In this document: positions 24,920 to 33,954 of the stretch, piece by piece | Layout: every line of letters starts with the position of its first letter | How positions within the stretch are numbered: the stretch's first letter is position 1 | Source of the DNA: an uncultured beta proteobacterium | GTDB lineage: Bacteria > Pseudomonadota > Gammaproteobacteria > Burkholderiales > SG8-41 | Assembly (NCBI GenBank): GCA_903885665.1 | Contig: CAISJL010000126.1 | Span: 36,260 to 100,259 of the forward strand | Direction: 5' to 3' | Length of the DNA stretch: 64,000 nt | Program-made: the position numbers and the translations under genes | Notes under the pieces: generated by a model | Told to the model about the DNA's origin: nothing | Databases searched by the model: none | Seen by the model: the letters and a program-made list of their open reading frames with translations, nothing else

Positions 24920-25633
24920 ATGAACCCTGATTACACAGCGCCCGCTATCGCCACACTGTTGCGGCCTCCTGCCCTCACTCAATCCCTGGCCGAACAAATC
25001 GCTGCCAAACTCTGTACCGATATACTCGCTGGCGACTACGCACCCGGTCAGCGCATCATGGAGCAAACCGTTGCGTTGACCTTTGCCGTGAGCAGGGGGC
25101 CGGTGCGGGAGGCTTTGCGCTTACTGGAAAAGGACGGCTTAGTGAGCATACTGCCGCGGCGCGGTGCTCAAGTCACCAACCCGACAATCGCTGAAGTCTA
25201 TGAAATCTTCAATATCCGCGCCATGCTCAATGGTCTACGCGACCGCATGATTGCGGAGAGCCCGACCCGAGTAGAACTACTACCGCAACTCGCCCAAGAA
25301 ATTGAGTGTTTACGGGTAAGCGCGACCGAAACTGATAATGGCTATATTGACACCGTCATTCGTCTCAACCAATGGCTGACCCAAGTTGCCGGCAATGCGC
25401 GTCTACAAGCCATATTAAGTGCGCTAGCCATCCAAACCGTGCGCTACACCCGCCTGGGTCTCGCCACTCCCGAGCGCCGCGCCCAATCAGTGGGGCACTG
25501 GCAAGCCACATTGATAGCGATTCGCAACGGTGACGGCCCGGGCGCCGAACGGATTGCTCGGCAGCGGGTATTGGACTCCCGCGATGCGGCAGCAACACAA
25601 TTGGGTCAAGCGCCACCCGCCCACTCGTCCTAG
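24920..25633 (+). CDS. GntR-family transcriptional regulator, FCD (FadR) subfamily
   Basis: DNA-binding regulator of 237 aa. The winged helix-turn-helix (residues ~15-80) shows the GntR signature LCTDILAGDYAPGQRIMEQ..AVSRGPVREALRLLEKDGLVSILPRRGAQV. The C-terminal helical FCD effector domain begins at EVYEIFNIRAMLNGL and normally binds an organic acid, often with a metal. The domain shows HWQATLIAIRNGDGPGAERI near its end, as in other FCD proteins, but the usual first metal-ligand region (D-x3-H) is not obvious. It is divergent from the carboxylase/ligase operon, so it is the likely local regulator responding to that pathway's acid. Whether it represses or activates is not known. Confidence 0.92.
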   Translation: MNPDYTAPAIATLLRPPALTQSLAEQIAAKLCTDILAGDYAPGQRIMEQTVALTFAVSRGPVREALRLLEKDGLVSILPRRGAQVTNPTIAEVYEIFNIRAMLNGLRDRMIAESPTRVELLPQLAQEIECLRVSATETDNGYIDTVIRLNQWLTQVAGNARLQAILSALAIQTVRYTRLGLATPERRAQSVGHWQATLIAIRNGDGPGAERIARQRVLDSRDAAATQLGQAPPAHSS

Positions 25634-25734
25634 TCTATCGATTCAACGCAATACGGCGCAGTACCGCTATTCATGATTAAATCGCATTACAATTTCCCTG
25701 TTATTTTCAAACCGACACCTTTGAAAGTTCGCAT

Positions 25735-26544
25735 ATGACCACTCAACTCCCCGAACTCACCGATGCCACACTACAACTCGATGGTCGTGTTGCGACTTTA
25801 ACGTTAGATCGCGACGACGTGCGCAATGCTCTCACCGGCACTGAACTGGTCTCCGATATTGTGAACACCCTACAATGGGCGAACAGCTGCCTAGATGCTT
25901 CTGTATTAATCATTACTGGTGCGGGTAGCGCCTTCTCCGCCGGCGGTAATGTTAAAACCATGGGCGATCGCGCCAAAGGTCCGGTACATGAATTACAACG
26001 TAACTACCGCCTAGGTATTCAACGCATCCCACTCGCCATGCAAGACACTGACATTCCTGTCATCGCCGCCATCAACGGTCCGGCCATTGGTGCGGGCTTT
26101 GATTTAGCCAATATGTGCGATATTCGTATTGGCTCCACCGAGGCACAATTTGGCGAGACCTTTGTTAATTTAGGCATCATCCCCGGTGATGGTGGCGCTT
26201 GGTTTTTAACACGCCTCTTGGGCTACCAACGCGCAGCCGAACTTACCCTAACCGGTCGCCTGATCAAAGCCGAAGAAGCCAAAAGCTTAGGTATTTTGCT
26301 CGAAGTCACAGAGCCTGGCGACTTACTCGCCAGCGCTCAAAAAATGGCTAGTCGGATTGCCGCGAAGCCACCTTTGGCCGTGCGTTATGCCAAACGCTTA
26401 CTCAAGCTGTCACAAGGTCAAAACTTGAGCGATCATCTGGATCACTGTTCAGCATTTCAAGCAATTTGCCATAAAACAGAAGACCACCAAGAGGCCTTGC
26501 TGTCCTTTTTTGAGAAACGGCGCGGCGTATTTAAAGGTCAGTAA
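25735..26544 (+). CDS. Crotonase-family enoyl-CoA hydratase/isomerase-like protein, non-canonical active site
   Basis: Crotonase-fold protein of 269 aa. The oxyanion-hole segments are AFSAGGNVKTMGD and GPAIGAGFDLANMCDI. The two catalytic Glu of true hydratases are not kept: GGGCE is GAGFD here, and the QPE position reads FGETFVNLGIIPGDGGAW. Reaction types in the superfamily include isomerase, hydrolase and decarboxylase, so hydratase activity should not be assumed. The C-terminal ALLSFFEKRRGVFKG is typical of the family. It follows the GntR gene after ~100 nt and overlaps the next gene by one base (TAATG). Functional linkage to the divergent carboxylase operon is plausible because it too would act on a CoA ester. 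Confidence 0.88.
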   Translation: MTTQLPELTDATLQLDGRVATLTLDRDDVRNALTGTELVSDIVNTLQWANSCLDASVLIITGAGSAFSAGGNVKTMGDRAKGPVHELQRNYRLGIQRIPLAMQDTDIPVIAAINGPAIGAGFDLANMCDIRIGSTEAQFGETFVNLGIIPGDGGAWFLTRLLGYQRAAELTLTGRLIKAEEAKSLGILLEVTEPGDLLASAQKMASRIAAKPPLAVRYAKRLLKLSQGQNLSDHLDHCSAFQAICHKTEDHQEALLSFFEKRRGVFKGQ

Positions 26545-27260
26545 TGCCATTGTTAAAACCATTCTTCCTACCGCATACGCTACACCGCTGGTTATTGGCC
26601 GCAGGCACGGCATGTTGGATTGGACTGTCTGCTCCACCAGCAGCCGCCATCGAGCCCTTCTTTCCACCGCGCGACGAGTTGGCTACTGATGCCTCATGGC
26701 AACGCTTTCGGCAACGCCTACTCACAGCGATTGAAGCGCGCGATATAAAGTTTGTGATGTCCATTGTCGCTCGTGATGTGCGCAATGGTTTAGAGCGCGA
26801 CAAAGGCCATGCTGAATTTAAACTGCAATGGCTCGTTGATGAACCAGACAGCCCACTATGGCGCGAATTGCGCCGCGCACTTCACTTAGGTGCGAGTTAT
26901 TTTCAACACGAACATATGCCTCGTAGTGCCTGTGCACCTTATGTCTTGCCACACTGGCCGCAAGATTTAGACCCAACCGAGCATGGCGCAATCATCTCTC
27001 AAGAGACGCAAATGCGCGAAGCGCCCAGTGGTCGATCAGCTATATTAGAAACTCTGAGTTATAGCGTCGTCCCGGTTAACGATTGGGAAGTCGCTGATCT
27101 GGATCGCGGCAATCCCCAACGTTGGGTGCGGGTGAATGCACGTCAGCGGCAAGGGTTTATTCCAGAAGAACATATTCGTAGCCCGCTCGAACACTTAGCG
27201 TGCTTTCGCAAGGGTGCGCAAGGTTGGCAATTAACCTCATTTATGGCCGCGGGCGAATAA
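26544..27260 (+). CDS. Exported SH3-like domain protein, function unknown
   Basis: Unassigned exported protein of 238 aa. The N-terminal signal peptide (hydrophobic LLAAGTACWIGLSA, Ala-rich cleavage near PAAA at ~33-36) is followed by a helical region (FRQRLLTAIEARDIKFVMSIV) and, from ~residue 140, a segment resembling bacterial SH3 domains (MREAPSGRSAILETLSYSVVPV..RWVRVNARQRQGFIPEEHI). Such domains often bind cell-wall components. Four Cys-containing segments are seen, though only two Cys are in the mature part (RSACAPY, LACFRKG), allowing one disulfide. Its ATG overlaps the upstream crotonase stop by one base. It converges with ccsB. Confidence 0.65.
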   Translation: MPLLKPFFLPHTLHRWLLAAGTACWIGLSAPPAAAIEPFFPPRDELATDASWQRFRQRLLTAIEARDIKFVMSIVARDVRNGLERDKGHAEFKLQWLVDEPDSPLWRELRRALHLGASYFQHEHMPRSACAPYVLPHWPQDLDPTEHGAIISQETQMREAPSGRSAILETLSYSVVPVNDWEVADLDRGNPQRWVRVNARQRQGFIPEEHIRSPLEHLACFRKGAQGWQLTSFMAAGE

Positions 27261-27306
27261 AAGCAGCCAAGCATCAGTGATCCACCAAGTAAAAGTAGCA
27301 CACCTA

Positions 27307-28464
27307 CTACAACTGTCCGTAAGAATGTAAACCCGATAAAAACATATTCACGCCAACAAAGGCAAACATCGTCACGAATAAGCCGATAACTGCCCACCAT
27401 GCCAATAAGGGGCCGCGCACGCCTTTGATTAATCGCATATGTAACCACGCCGCATAATTAAGCCACACAATCAAAGCCCAAGTCTCTTTGGGATCCCACG
27501 ACCAATACCCCCCCCAGGCCTCTGCTGCCCACATCGCACCTAGAATGGTGGCAATTGTAAAAAACGTAAAGCCTAGCGCAATTACCTTGTACATCAAATC
27601 ATCCATCACCGCGGGAGTAGGCAAGATTTGCGTGAGCCAGCCACGATCTACTAACAATGCAGCGCAAGCAATCATGGCAGCAATCGCAAATGATCCATAG
27701 CCAATAAAGTTAGCCGGCACATGGATTTTCATCCACCACGATTGGAGAGCAGGCACCAACGGTTGAATTTCATGCGCACCCCGATCAAAGGTGTACCATA
27801 AAATAAACCACACCGCAGCGAGCACCACCAACATCACAAATGCACCCAACTGGCGAGTGGCGTAACGCGCTTCATAATACAAATACAATAAACCGGTAAT
27901 AATCGTAAACAATACAAACACTTCATACAAATTACTAATCGGTATATGTCCAACATCGACACTGATTAAATAAGACTCATACCAACGCACCAATAAACCG
28001 ACTAAACCTGCGGTCACCCCCACCCACAGTAAGCGGGTGCCCGCTGCCGTGAGGGCTGCTACGCGCCCGAGTAAACCACTCCAATAACTCAGCGCACTCA
28101 GTGCGTAAAAAAAACACATCCACATGATTGCAGTTTGACTTGAAATTAAATATTTCAAGAAAAACACTTCTTGGGCGCGCGCAATCTGGCCTTGATACCA
28201 ATAGACACTACATAAACTCACAGCAATCAATACCCACATCAAGTTCCGAATTGCTGACCAGTGCCAAGCCAGCGTAATTAAAGCTACCACTGCCGCCACC
28301 AAAATTACTTGCTCATAGCCATCCATCCACTGACCAAAGCGCTGCAATACCCAGCCGCTGCCAAGAACTAAGCCTACGGCATAACACCAATCCCATACGC
28401 TGCGCTTAAATAAACCTCGGGCAACTAAGACTTCTGGCTCAACTGGCTCTGGGACACTAGACAT
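27307..28464 (-). CDS. ccsB: Cytochrome c biogenesis protein CcsB/ResC (heme handling)
   Basis: System II cytochrome c maturation component, 385 aa, polytopic inner-membrane protein. It contains the tryptophan-rich WWD heme-handling signature WGGYWSWDPKETWALIVWL near residue ~315, with conserved His in flanking helices (KIHVPANFIGYGS, AWLHMRLIKG). About eight hydrophobic segments are visible. It partners ResB (the preceding gene in the operon, 3 nt away) to carry heme across the membrane and attach it to CXXCH motifs. The diheme cytochrome c4 encoded just upstream is an obvious client. Confidence 0.93.
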   Translation of the reverse strand: MSSVPEPVEPEVLVARGLFKRSVWDWCYAVGLVLGSGWVLQRFGQWMDGYEQVILVAAVVALITLAWHWSAIRNLMWVLIAVSLCSVYWYQGQIARAQEVFFLKYLISSQTAIMWMCFFYALSALSYWSGLLGRVAALTAAGTRLLWVGVTAGLVGLLVRWYESYLISVDVGHIPISNLYEVFVLFTIITGLLYLYYEARYATRQLGAFVMLVVLAAVWFILWYTFDRGAHEIQPLVPALQSWWMKIHVPANFIGYGSFAIAAMIACAALLVDRGWLTQILPTPAVMDDLMYKVIALGFTFFTIATILGAMWAAEAWGGYWSWDPKETWALIVWLNYAAWLHMRLIKGVRGPLLAWWAVIGLFVTMFAFVGVNMFLSGLHSYGQL

Positions 28465-28467
28465 GGG

Positions 28468-30531
28468 TTACCCTTTCGACATCGCTGCGAATGCTTGCTG
28501 GTGGTGAATAAATTCTTGATCATTGTCTAAGGTATTGCGGTTGGAGGCCATCGCCACAACCATCTGGGCGTGGGTATCGCTATGAGCTGCCTGTAACAAA
28601 ATCCACAAACGACGCTCTCGAATATACAGCATCACAAAAATGCCTAATACCAACAACAAACAACCACCATACACAATATTTTGACCCGGTGCGCGCGTCA
28701 ATTGCAAGCCCGAAGCTTTCACTTCTTCAAACTGCGTGAGCTGCACATAAAATGGTGCACCATATGCAAAACTATCGCTCACCGAGGTGAGGGTATCACG
28801 CACAAACCGCAAGGCCTGCGGATCATCCATAGACGTCGTTGGCGTATGTTGTTGATTATCCCACTGCCATGCCGCCAACGCCACGCCCTCTAATACTTTC
28901 ACGTAAATCTCAGCCGCCTTATCCCGCTCCGCCTCTGGCACACTCTGATCAATAAAATCACTGACTGACTGAAAACCATTGGTCGCAAATAATTGCAAAA
29001 CTCGCTCCGCACTCTCGGCAAGTCTTGCGCGCAACTGCGGGGTGACTGCAGAGCCTCCGGCTTGCGCTGCGAAACGTTGTCCCAATAACGGCCACGACTT
29101 TGCATCTAATAATAAAGCCCGTAACCGCATATACCGCTCTATGCGACCTTGGCTATCGAGCGGCAAGCGCAAGTAACGAAAACTCGCATTAGGGCTTGCC
29201 CGCACTCCACTCATTAAATACCAAGCGCCTTCTAACTGCAGGGGCAGCATATAGTTACTAAATTCACTTGCCTGACCTTGCGCATCGCGCAGCCGAAATT
29301 GCACACTCGGCCCTACATTGCGTAAATCTTGACGTGAGGCGTCTGCTGCACCCGAGCCCATTTGCGCAAAAACACGCGCTGCCACGCCAGCGGTCTTCAC
29401 TGGCTCCTGTGGCGTATTATTTACACTTAAATCTTCGATATTAAAGGGCCGAAAATCAGCAACTTCTAGACGCAATTCGGTTTGACCGTTATGTATCGTA
29501 GTGGACTGATGCACCACACCCGCAATATCAAAGGGCTGTGGCTTCTGACTAAATAAAGGCCATGCCCGAAATTGCATGCGGGTGCCGCCATCTGCAAAAC
29601 TGGCTTGATAAATCGCAATGCCGCGATGAATTAAGGGATGGTTCACGCGAATCGTGCGCTCAATACGCTCACCGGTTTGGCGATCAGTTAATACAATATC
29701 ACTGGCAAAATCGCGTGGCTGACCGGTCGTGTAATGCTCAATATGAAATTTATTTAATGCCACGGTGAATGGTAGGTCTTGCACAAAATAACCATCGCCA
29801 ACATTTAAAAACACTACATTAGCGCTTGAACCCTCGGGAATATTGACGTTACCGCGAAACGATTGATTATCGGGCCCGAGACGACTCTGCGCTGGCACCT
29901 GACTTTGCGGTATGTCACGCACCTCAATGACCTTTTGCCCCGTCCACTGCAATGCTTTTAACGGTAGATTGCCATCGATCAAACCGCCGACGCAAATCAC
30001 CACAATGCCACAATGCGTGAATAAATAGCCTAGGCGATGATAGCTGCCGGCCTTTGCCGCAATTAAAATGTCTGCACCACCGGCACCTCTTGCTGTCACA
30101 CGATAGCGAAAACCGTGGCGGAATAAATACGCTTCGACCTGTGCTTGACACGCCTGAAGCGACTGCTCTAAGGGTAGAGTCATCTGCATAGGTAGTCGTT
30201 GTAATGTGCGCACAGTCACTTTGTCACGATAACTGGCCATCTCTTGCAACATAGACGGCCCGTTACGATAAATACAACTACTGGTGGAGAGCACCAGAAA
30301 CGCTAAGATGGTCAGAAACCAACTGGCGTGATACACGTCATACAGGCCTAGCGCCTCAAAGACTGGAAACCAGAATGGGCCAAATTGAGCAATATAGTTT
30401 GCATAAGGCTCGGCCTGCTTGAGTACCGTGCCGACTACCGAGGCAATCGCTAATACGCTCAGAAGACTGATCGCGAAGCGCATCGAGGAAAATAATGTAT
30501 ACAGGGCTTGCCACCGACTCCATTGACCCAT
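28468..30531 (-). CDS. resB: Cytochrome c biogenesis protein ResB
   Basis: ResB-family membrane subunit of the System II heme lyase, 687 aa. Membrane helices occur near the N-terminus (FAISLLSVLAIASVVGTVL, WFLTILAFLVLSTSSCIY), around residue ~170 (LGYLFTHCGIVVICVGGL), and one near the C-terminus (IVYGGCLLLVLGIFVMLYI). Between the last two lies a large periplasmic domain (~200-620) with the typical GNVNIPEG and VNHPLIHRGIAIYQASF segments. Betaproteobacterial ResB proteins share this large periplasmic insertion. It is in an operon with ccsB. Confidence 0.93.
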   Translation of the reverse strand: MGQWSRWQALYTLFSSMRFAISLLSVLAIASVVGTVLKQAEPYANYIAQFGPFWFPVFEALGLYDVYHASWFLTILAFLVLSTSSCIYRNGPSMLQEMASYRDKVTVRTLQRLPMQMTLPLEQSLQACQAQVEAYLFRHGFRYRVTARGAGGADILIAAKAGSYHRLGYLFTHCGIVVICVGGLIDGNLPLKALQWTGQKVIEVRDIPQSQVPAQSRLGPDNQSFRGNVNIPEGSSANVVFLNVGDGYFVQDLPFTVALNKFHIEHYTTGQPRDFASDIVLTDRQTGERIERTIRVNHPLIHRGIAIYQASFADGGTRMQFRAWPLFSQKPQPFDIAGVVHQSTTIHNGQTELRLEVADFRPFNIEDLSVNNTPQEPVKTAGVAARVFAQMGSGAADASRQDLRNVGPSVQFRLRDAQGQASEFSNYMLPLQLEGAWYLMSGVRASPNASFRYLRLPLDSQGRIERYMRLRALLLDAKSWPLLGQRFAAQAGGSAVTPQLRARLAESAERVLQLFATNGFQSVSDFIDQSVPEAERDKAAEIYVKVLEGVALAAWQWDNQQHTPTTSMDDPQALRFVRDTLTSVSDSFAYGAPFYVQLTQFEEVKASGLQLTRAPGQNIVYGGCLLLVLGIFVMLYIRERRLWILLQAAHSDTHAQMVVAMASNRNTLDNDQEFIHHQQAFAAMSKG

Positions 30532-30674
30532 GCGCTGTTATCCGCTTTGAGACTACACCTAAGGCCGCATCTGCTGCCTGCGAGCAGAGTCAGTCAGCAA
30601 TGAACGCAGCATCTCGATTCTATATATCTCAGCATCCCCGCCCGAATAAATTCGTGACAGGCGTATGCCGCTCT

Positions 30675-31331
30675 TTAACGCAAACCAGCAATATATTCAG
30701 CAACCGCGGCAATTTCTTGATCACTTAACTTTGCAGCAACCATGCGCATCATTTGCGCTGGATCATTGGCACGCTGGCCAGAACGGAAGGCTTTGAGTTG
30801 CGCCGTCGTATATTCAGTGTGTTGACCGGCTAGACGAGGAAATTGGACCGGCAAGCCAGCGCCATTCGGTGAGTGACAAGAGGCGCAAGCAGCAATACCT
30901 TTGGCCGCAACACCACCCCGATATATACCTTCACCTTGTTTAGCTAAAGTGGCGTCCTGAGCCGCTCTAGGCTTGGCCTTTTGTGACGAAAAATAAGCTG
31001 CTAGGTCTTGCATATCGTCACTGGATAGATTGGCGACCATGCCGGCCATGATGCCGTTATTACGTTCTGCGGCTTTGCCGTTTTGCGGCTTGAAATTCAT
31101 TAACTGTTTGTTTAAATACTCCGGGTGCTGTCCCGCTAAGATAGGGTTACTCGGGATCACGCTATTGCCATCAGCCATATGACAGGCTGCACAGGCTTGT
31201 CCAGCAATCACCTGCCCTTTTGCAGGGTCACCCTTTGCTGCGCCGTGGGCTAAGCCGCAAGCCGCCACTAAACCCATGACCCAGACCCACTGTCTCGGTT
31301 TGAGCTTGAACTTGTTTAGGCGGAATTCCAT
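30675..31331 (-). CDS. Diheme cytochrome c4
   Basis: Periplasmic diheme electron carrier, about 218 aa. The signal peptide (WVWVMGLVAACGLAHGAA) ends near residue ~32. Two class I cytochrome domains follow, with heme sites CAACHMADG and CASCHSPNG. Likely axial Met residues are in the NGIMAGMVANLS and AQMMRMVAAKLS segments. It passes electrons between the bc1 complex and terminal oxidases. The start at 31331 is chosen because AAGGAG lies 5 nt upstream. The track GTG start overlaps that site. The resB and ccsB genes downstream encode the machinery that attaches its hemes. Confidence 0.92.
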   Translation of the reverse strand: MEFRLNKFKLKPRQWVWVMGLVAACGLAHGAAKGDPAKGQVIAGQACAACHMADGNSVIPSNPILAGQHPEYLNKQLMNFKPQNGKAAERNNGIMAGMVANLSSDDMQDLAAYFSSQKAKPRAAQDATLAKQGEGIYRGGVAAKGIAACASCHSPNGAGLPVQFPRLAGQHTEYTTAQLKAFRSGQRANDPAQMMRMVAAKLSDQEIAAVAEYIAGLR

Positions 31332-31438
31332 GCGCACTCCTTCAATTATCGGTATCAGTAGAAGGTCTGTATTCTAAAGCATTTTACGGGCAAATTAACG
31401 CTACCCATAAGACAGCCAATATAGGTGATAATAGGTGG

Positions 31439-32053
31439 GTGTCTTTATTCTCCCAACTCGAATTTCGCTACGCGGTTCACCAACTAGCCGATATGCCGCC
31501 CGACCGAGGCGCTGAAGTGGCGTTCGCCGGTCGCTCTAATGCCGGCAAGTCAACGGCCATCAATACCATTGCCAATCGCCGTCGCTTAGCCTTTGTGAGT
31601 AAGACCCCTGGCCGTACACAGGCGATTAATTTCTTTGATATGGGCAATCAATCAGCTTTAGTCGACCTTCCGGGCTACGGCTATGCGGCAGTGCCCAGAC
31701 ATGAGCAAGAACGCTGGGACAATTTGATTGGCAACTACATAGCAAACCGTAACTCTCTGATTTTATTGGTTATTATTGTAGACATCCGGCGCGGCTTAGG
31801 TCCCTTAGACCTGCAGATGTTGGAATGGTTATCACCCACCCAAAAGCCTGTACATATATTGTTGACTAAATCCGACAAAATTAACCGACAAGAATCCACA
31901 GCCATGCTGGCACAAACCGAAGCACAACTGGCCCAATTACCTGGTGTCGCCACTGCCCAAATTTTCTCGGCAACCAAAAAAGTCGGGGTGCGGTTAGCAC
32001 AAGCAACCATTGCGCGTCACCTAAATGCGCCCTTAATTCCGGTCAACCCTTAG
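31439..32053 (+). CDS. engB: Ribosome biogenesis GTP-binding protein EngB/YihA
   Basis: TRAFAC-class GTPase needed for large ribosomal subunit assembly and normal division, 204 aa. G1 is GRSNAGKSTAINTI, G2 TPGRTQ, G3 DLPGYGYA, G4 TKSDKI and G5 FSATKKVG. The start is GTG (track start), giving the usual ~20-residue lead before the GTPase core (MSLFSQLEFRYAVHQLADMPP). It is divergent from the cytochrome c4 gene, the common arrangement in Burkholderiales. Confidence 0.95.
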   Translation: MSLFSQLEFRYAVHQLADMPPDRGAEVAFAGRSNAGKSTAINTIANRRRLAFVSKTPGRTQAINFFDMGNQSALVDLPGYGYAAVPRHEQERWDNLIGNYIANRNSLILLVIIVDIRRGLGPLDLQMLEWLSPTQKPVHILLTKSDKINRQESTAMLAQTEAQLAQLPGVATAQIFSATKKVGVRLAQATIARHLNAPLIPVNP

Positions 32054-32270
32054 CGCCCAATCTCCTGCACTGCAGATCTCCTCTGGCCGCGGAGAACCCT
32101 CAACAATGCGCACAGCCCGCTCCGAGTTTGCTACGATCAAGGCTTATCCTGTGCGCAGATGACAGCGCCAGCGTTCTCTGTGTTTTCTGGGCTCTCTGTA
32201 TTATCCATATTATTCATATAATGCAACGATTCCATCGACTAAATTGCCATCATCTCAATCATCTCAATAA

Positions 32271-33299
<1,029 letters not shown>

Positions 33300-33310
33300 G
33301 AATTATCTGG

Positions 33311-33940
33311 TCAGGCGCTCGGCAAGTCGACTCCGTCATCGGTATTCGCCAATAGAGACTCGACTTGGGCCAAACGTGCACGCTCCATGATTCGACCCTG
33401 TGGCGTCATGCGTAGCGGATGTCGTAAATCAGTCACGGCAAACACCGCGAGCTCTACATCCGCGATAGTCTCTTCAATCATATATAGCGGCACCGTTGCG
33501 GCTTGTTGCCCAATAAAACAACGCAATTGGCTAGTGCGATAATTCAACTGTCGGTCGAGTAAAAAATTCTCGACTAGCTTAGGGCTATCGACAAACAATT
33601 GTAGAGTCACTGTCGCATACTGCCCCGCCAATCCAGACAACACACCTCCTGTTAAGTGCGGATCAAAATCGGACAGACCACGCATCACTCGCACTGCTAG
33701 CGCTCTGAGTTGATGCAGGTGCACAGGTGGCTTCACGATCTGAAAGATTGCTTGATGCTCGCGCCGCGCCCAATCGATTTCATCATTGTTTGGCATCATA
33801 CGTGCGCTCATCACACCGAGTTGTTTAGCCGCTTTACGTTTAGCCAAACCATAATCATTAATACCATCCTCAGCCATCAGCCGTGCAGCTAAAACCGCCA
33901 AAGCTTTGCGCATATCATCTCTAACTCGCAATTTAGCCAT
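33311..33940 (-). CDS. Conserved hypothetical protein (betaproteobacterial, possible nucleotidyltransferase-like fold)
   Basis: Unassigned protein of 209 aa. The N-terminus (LAARLMAEDGINDYGLAKRKAAKQLG) matches a pattern I recall from betaproteobacterial proteins often labelled as Mur ligases without clear basis. No Mur ligase ATP loop (GTNGK-like) is present here. The middle (HLTGGVLSGLAGQYATVTLQLFVDSPKLVENFLLDRQLNY) resembles the first strand and helix of nucleotidyltransferases, but the G-S-x(n)-DxD pattern is not complete. No signal peptide or membrane helix is seen. It converges with hemB and lies 14 nt downstream of mrcA on the same strand, so it may be cotranscribed. Function is unknown. 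Confidence 0.7.
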   Translation of the reverse strand: MAKLRVRDDMRKALAVLAARLMAEDGINDYGLAKRKAAKQLGVMSARMMPNNDEIDWARREHQAIFQIVKPPVHLHQLRALAVRVMRGLSDFDPHLTGGVLSGLAGQYATVTLQLFVDSPKLVENFLLDRQLNYRTSQLRCFIGQQAATVPLYMIEETIADVELAVFAVTDLRHPLRMTPQGRIMERARLAQVESLLANTDDGVDLPSA

Positions 33941-33954
33941 CTTCTAGACTCCGC

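Noticed and set aside
33311-33940. UDP-N-acetylmuramate-alanine ligase annotation for the gene behind mrcA
   Set aside because: No Mur ligase ATP loop and less than half the family length.
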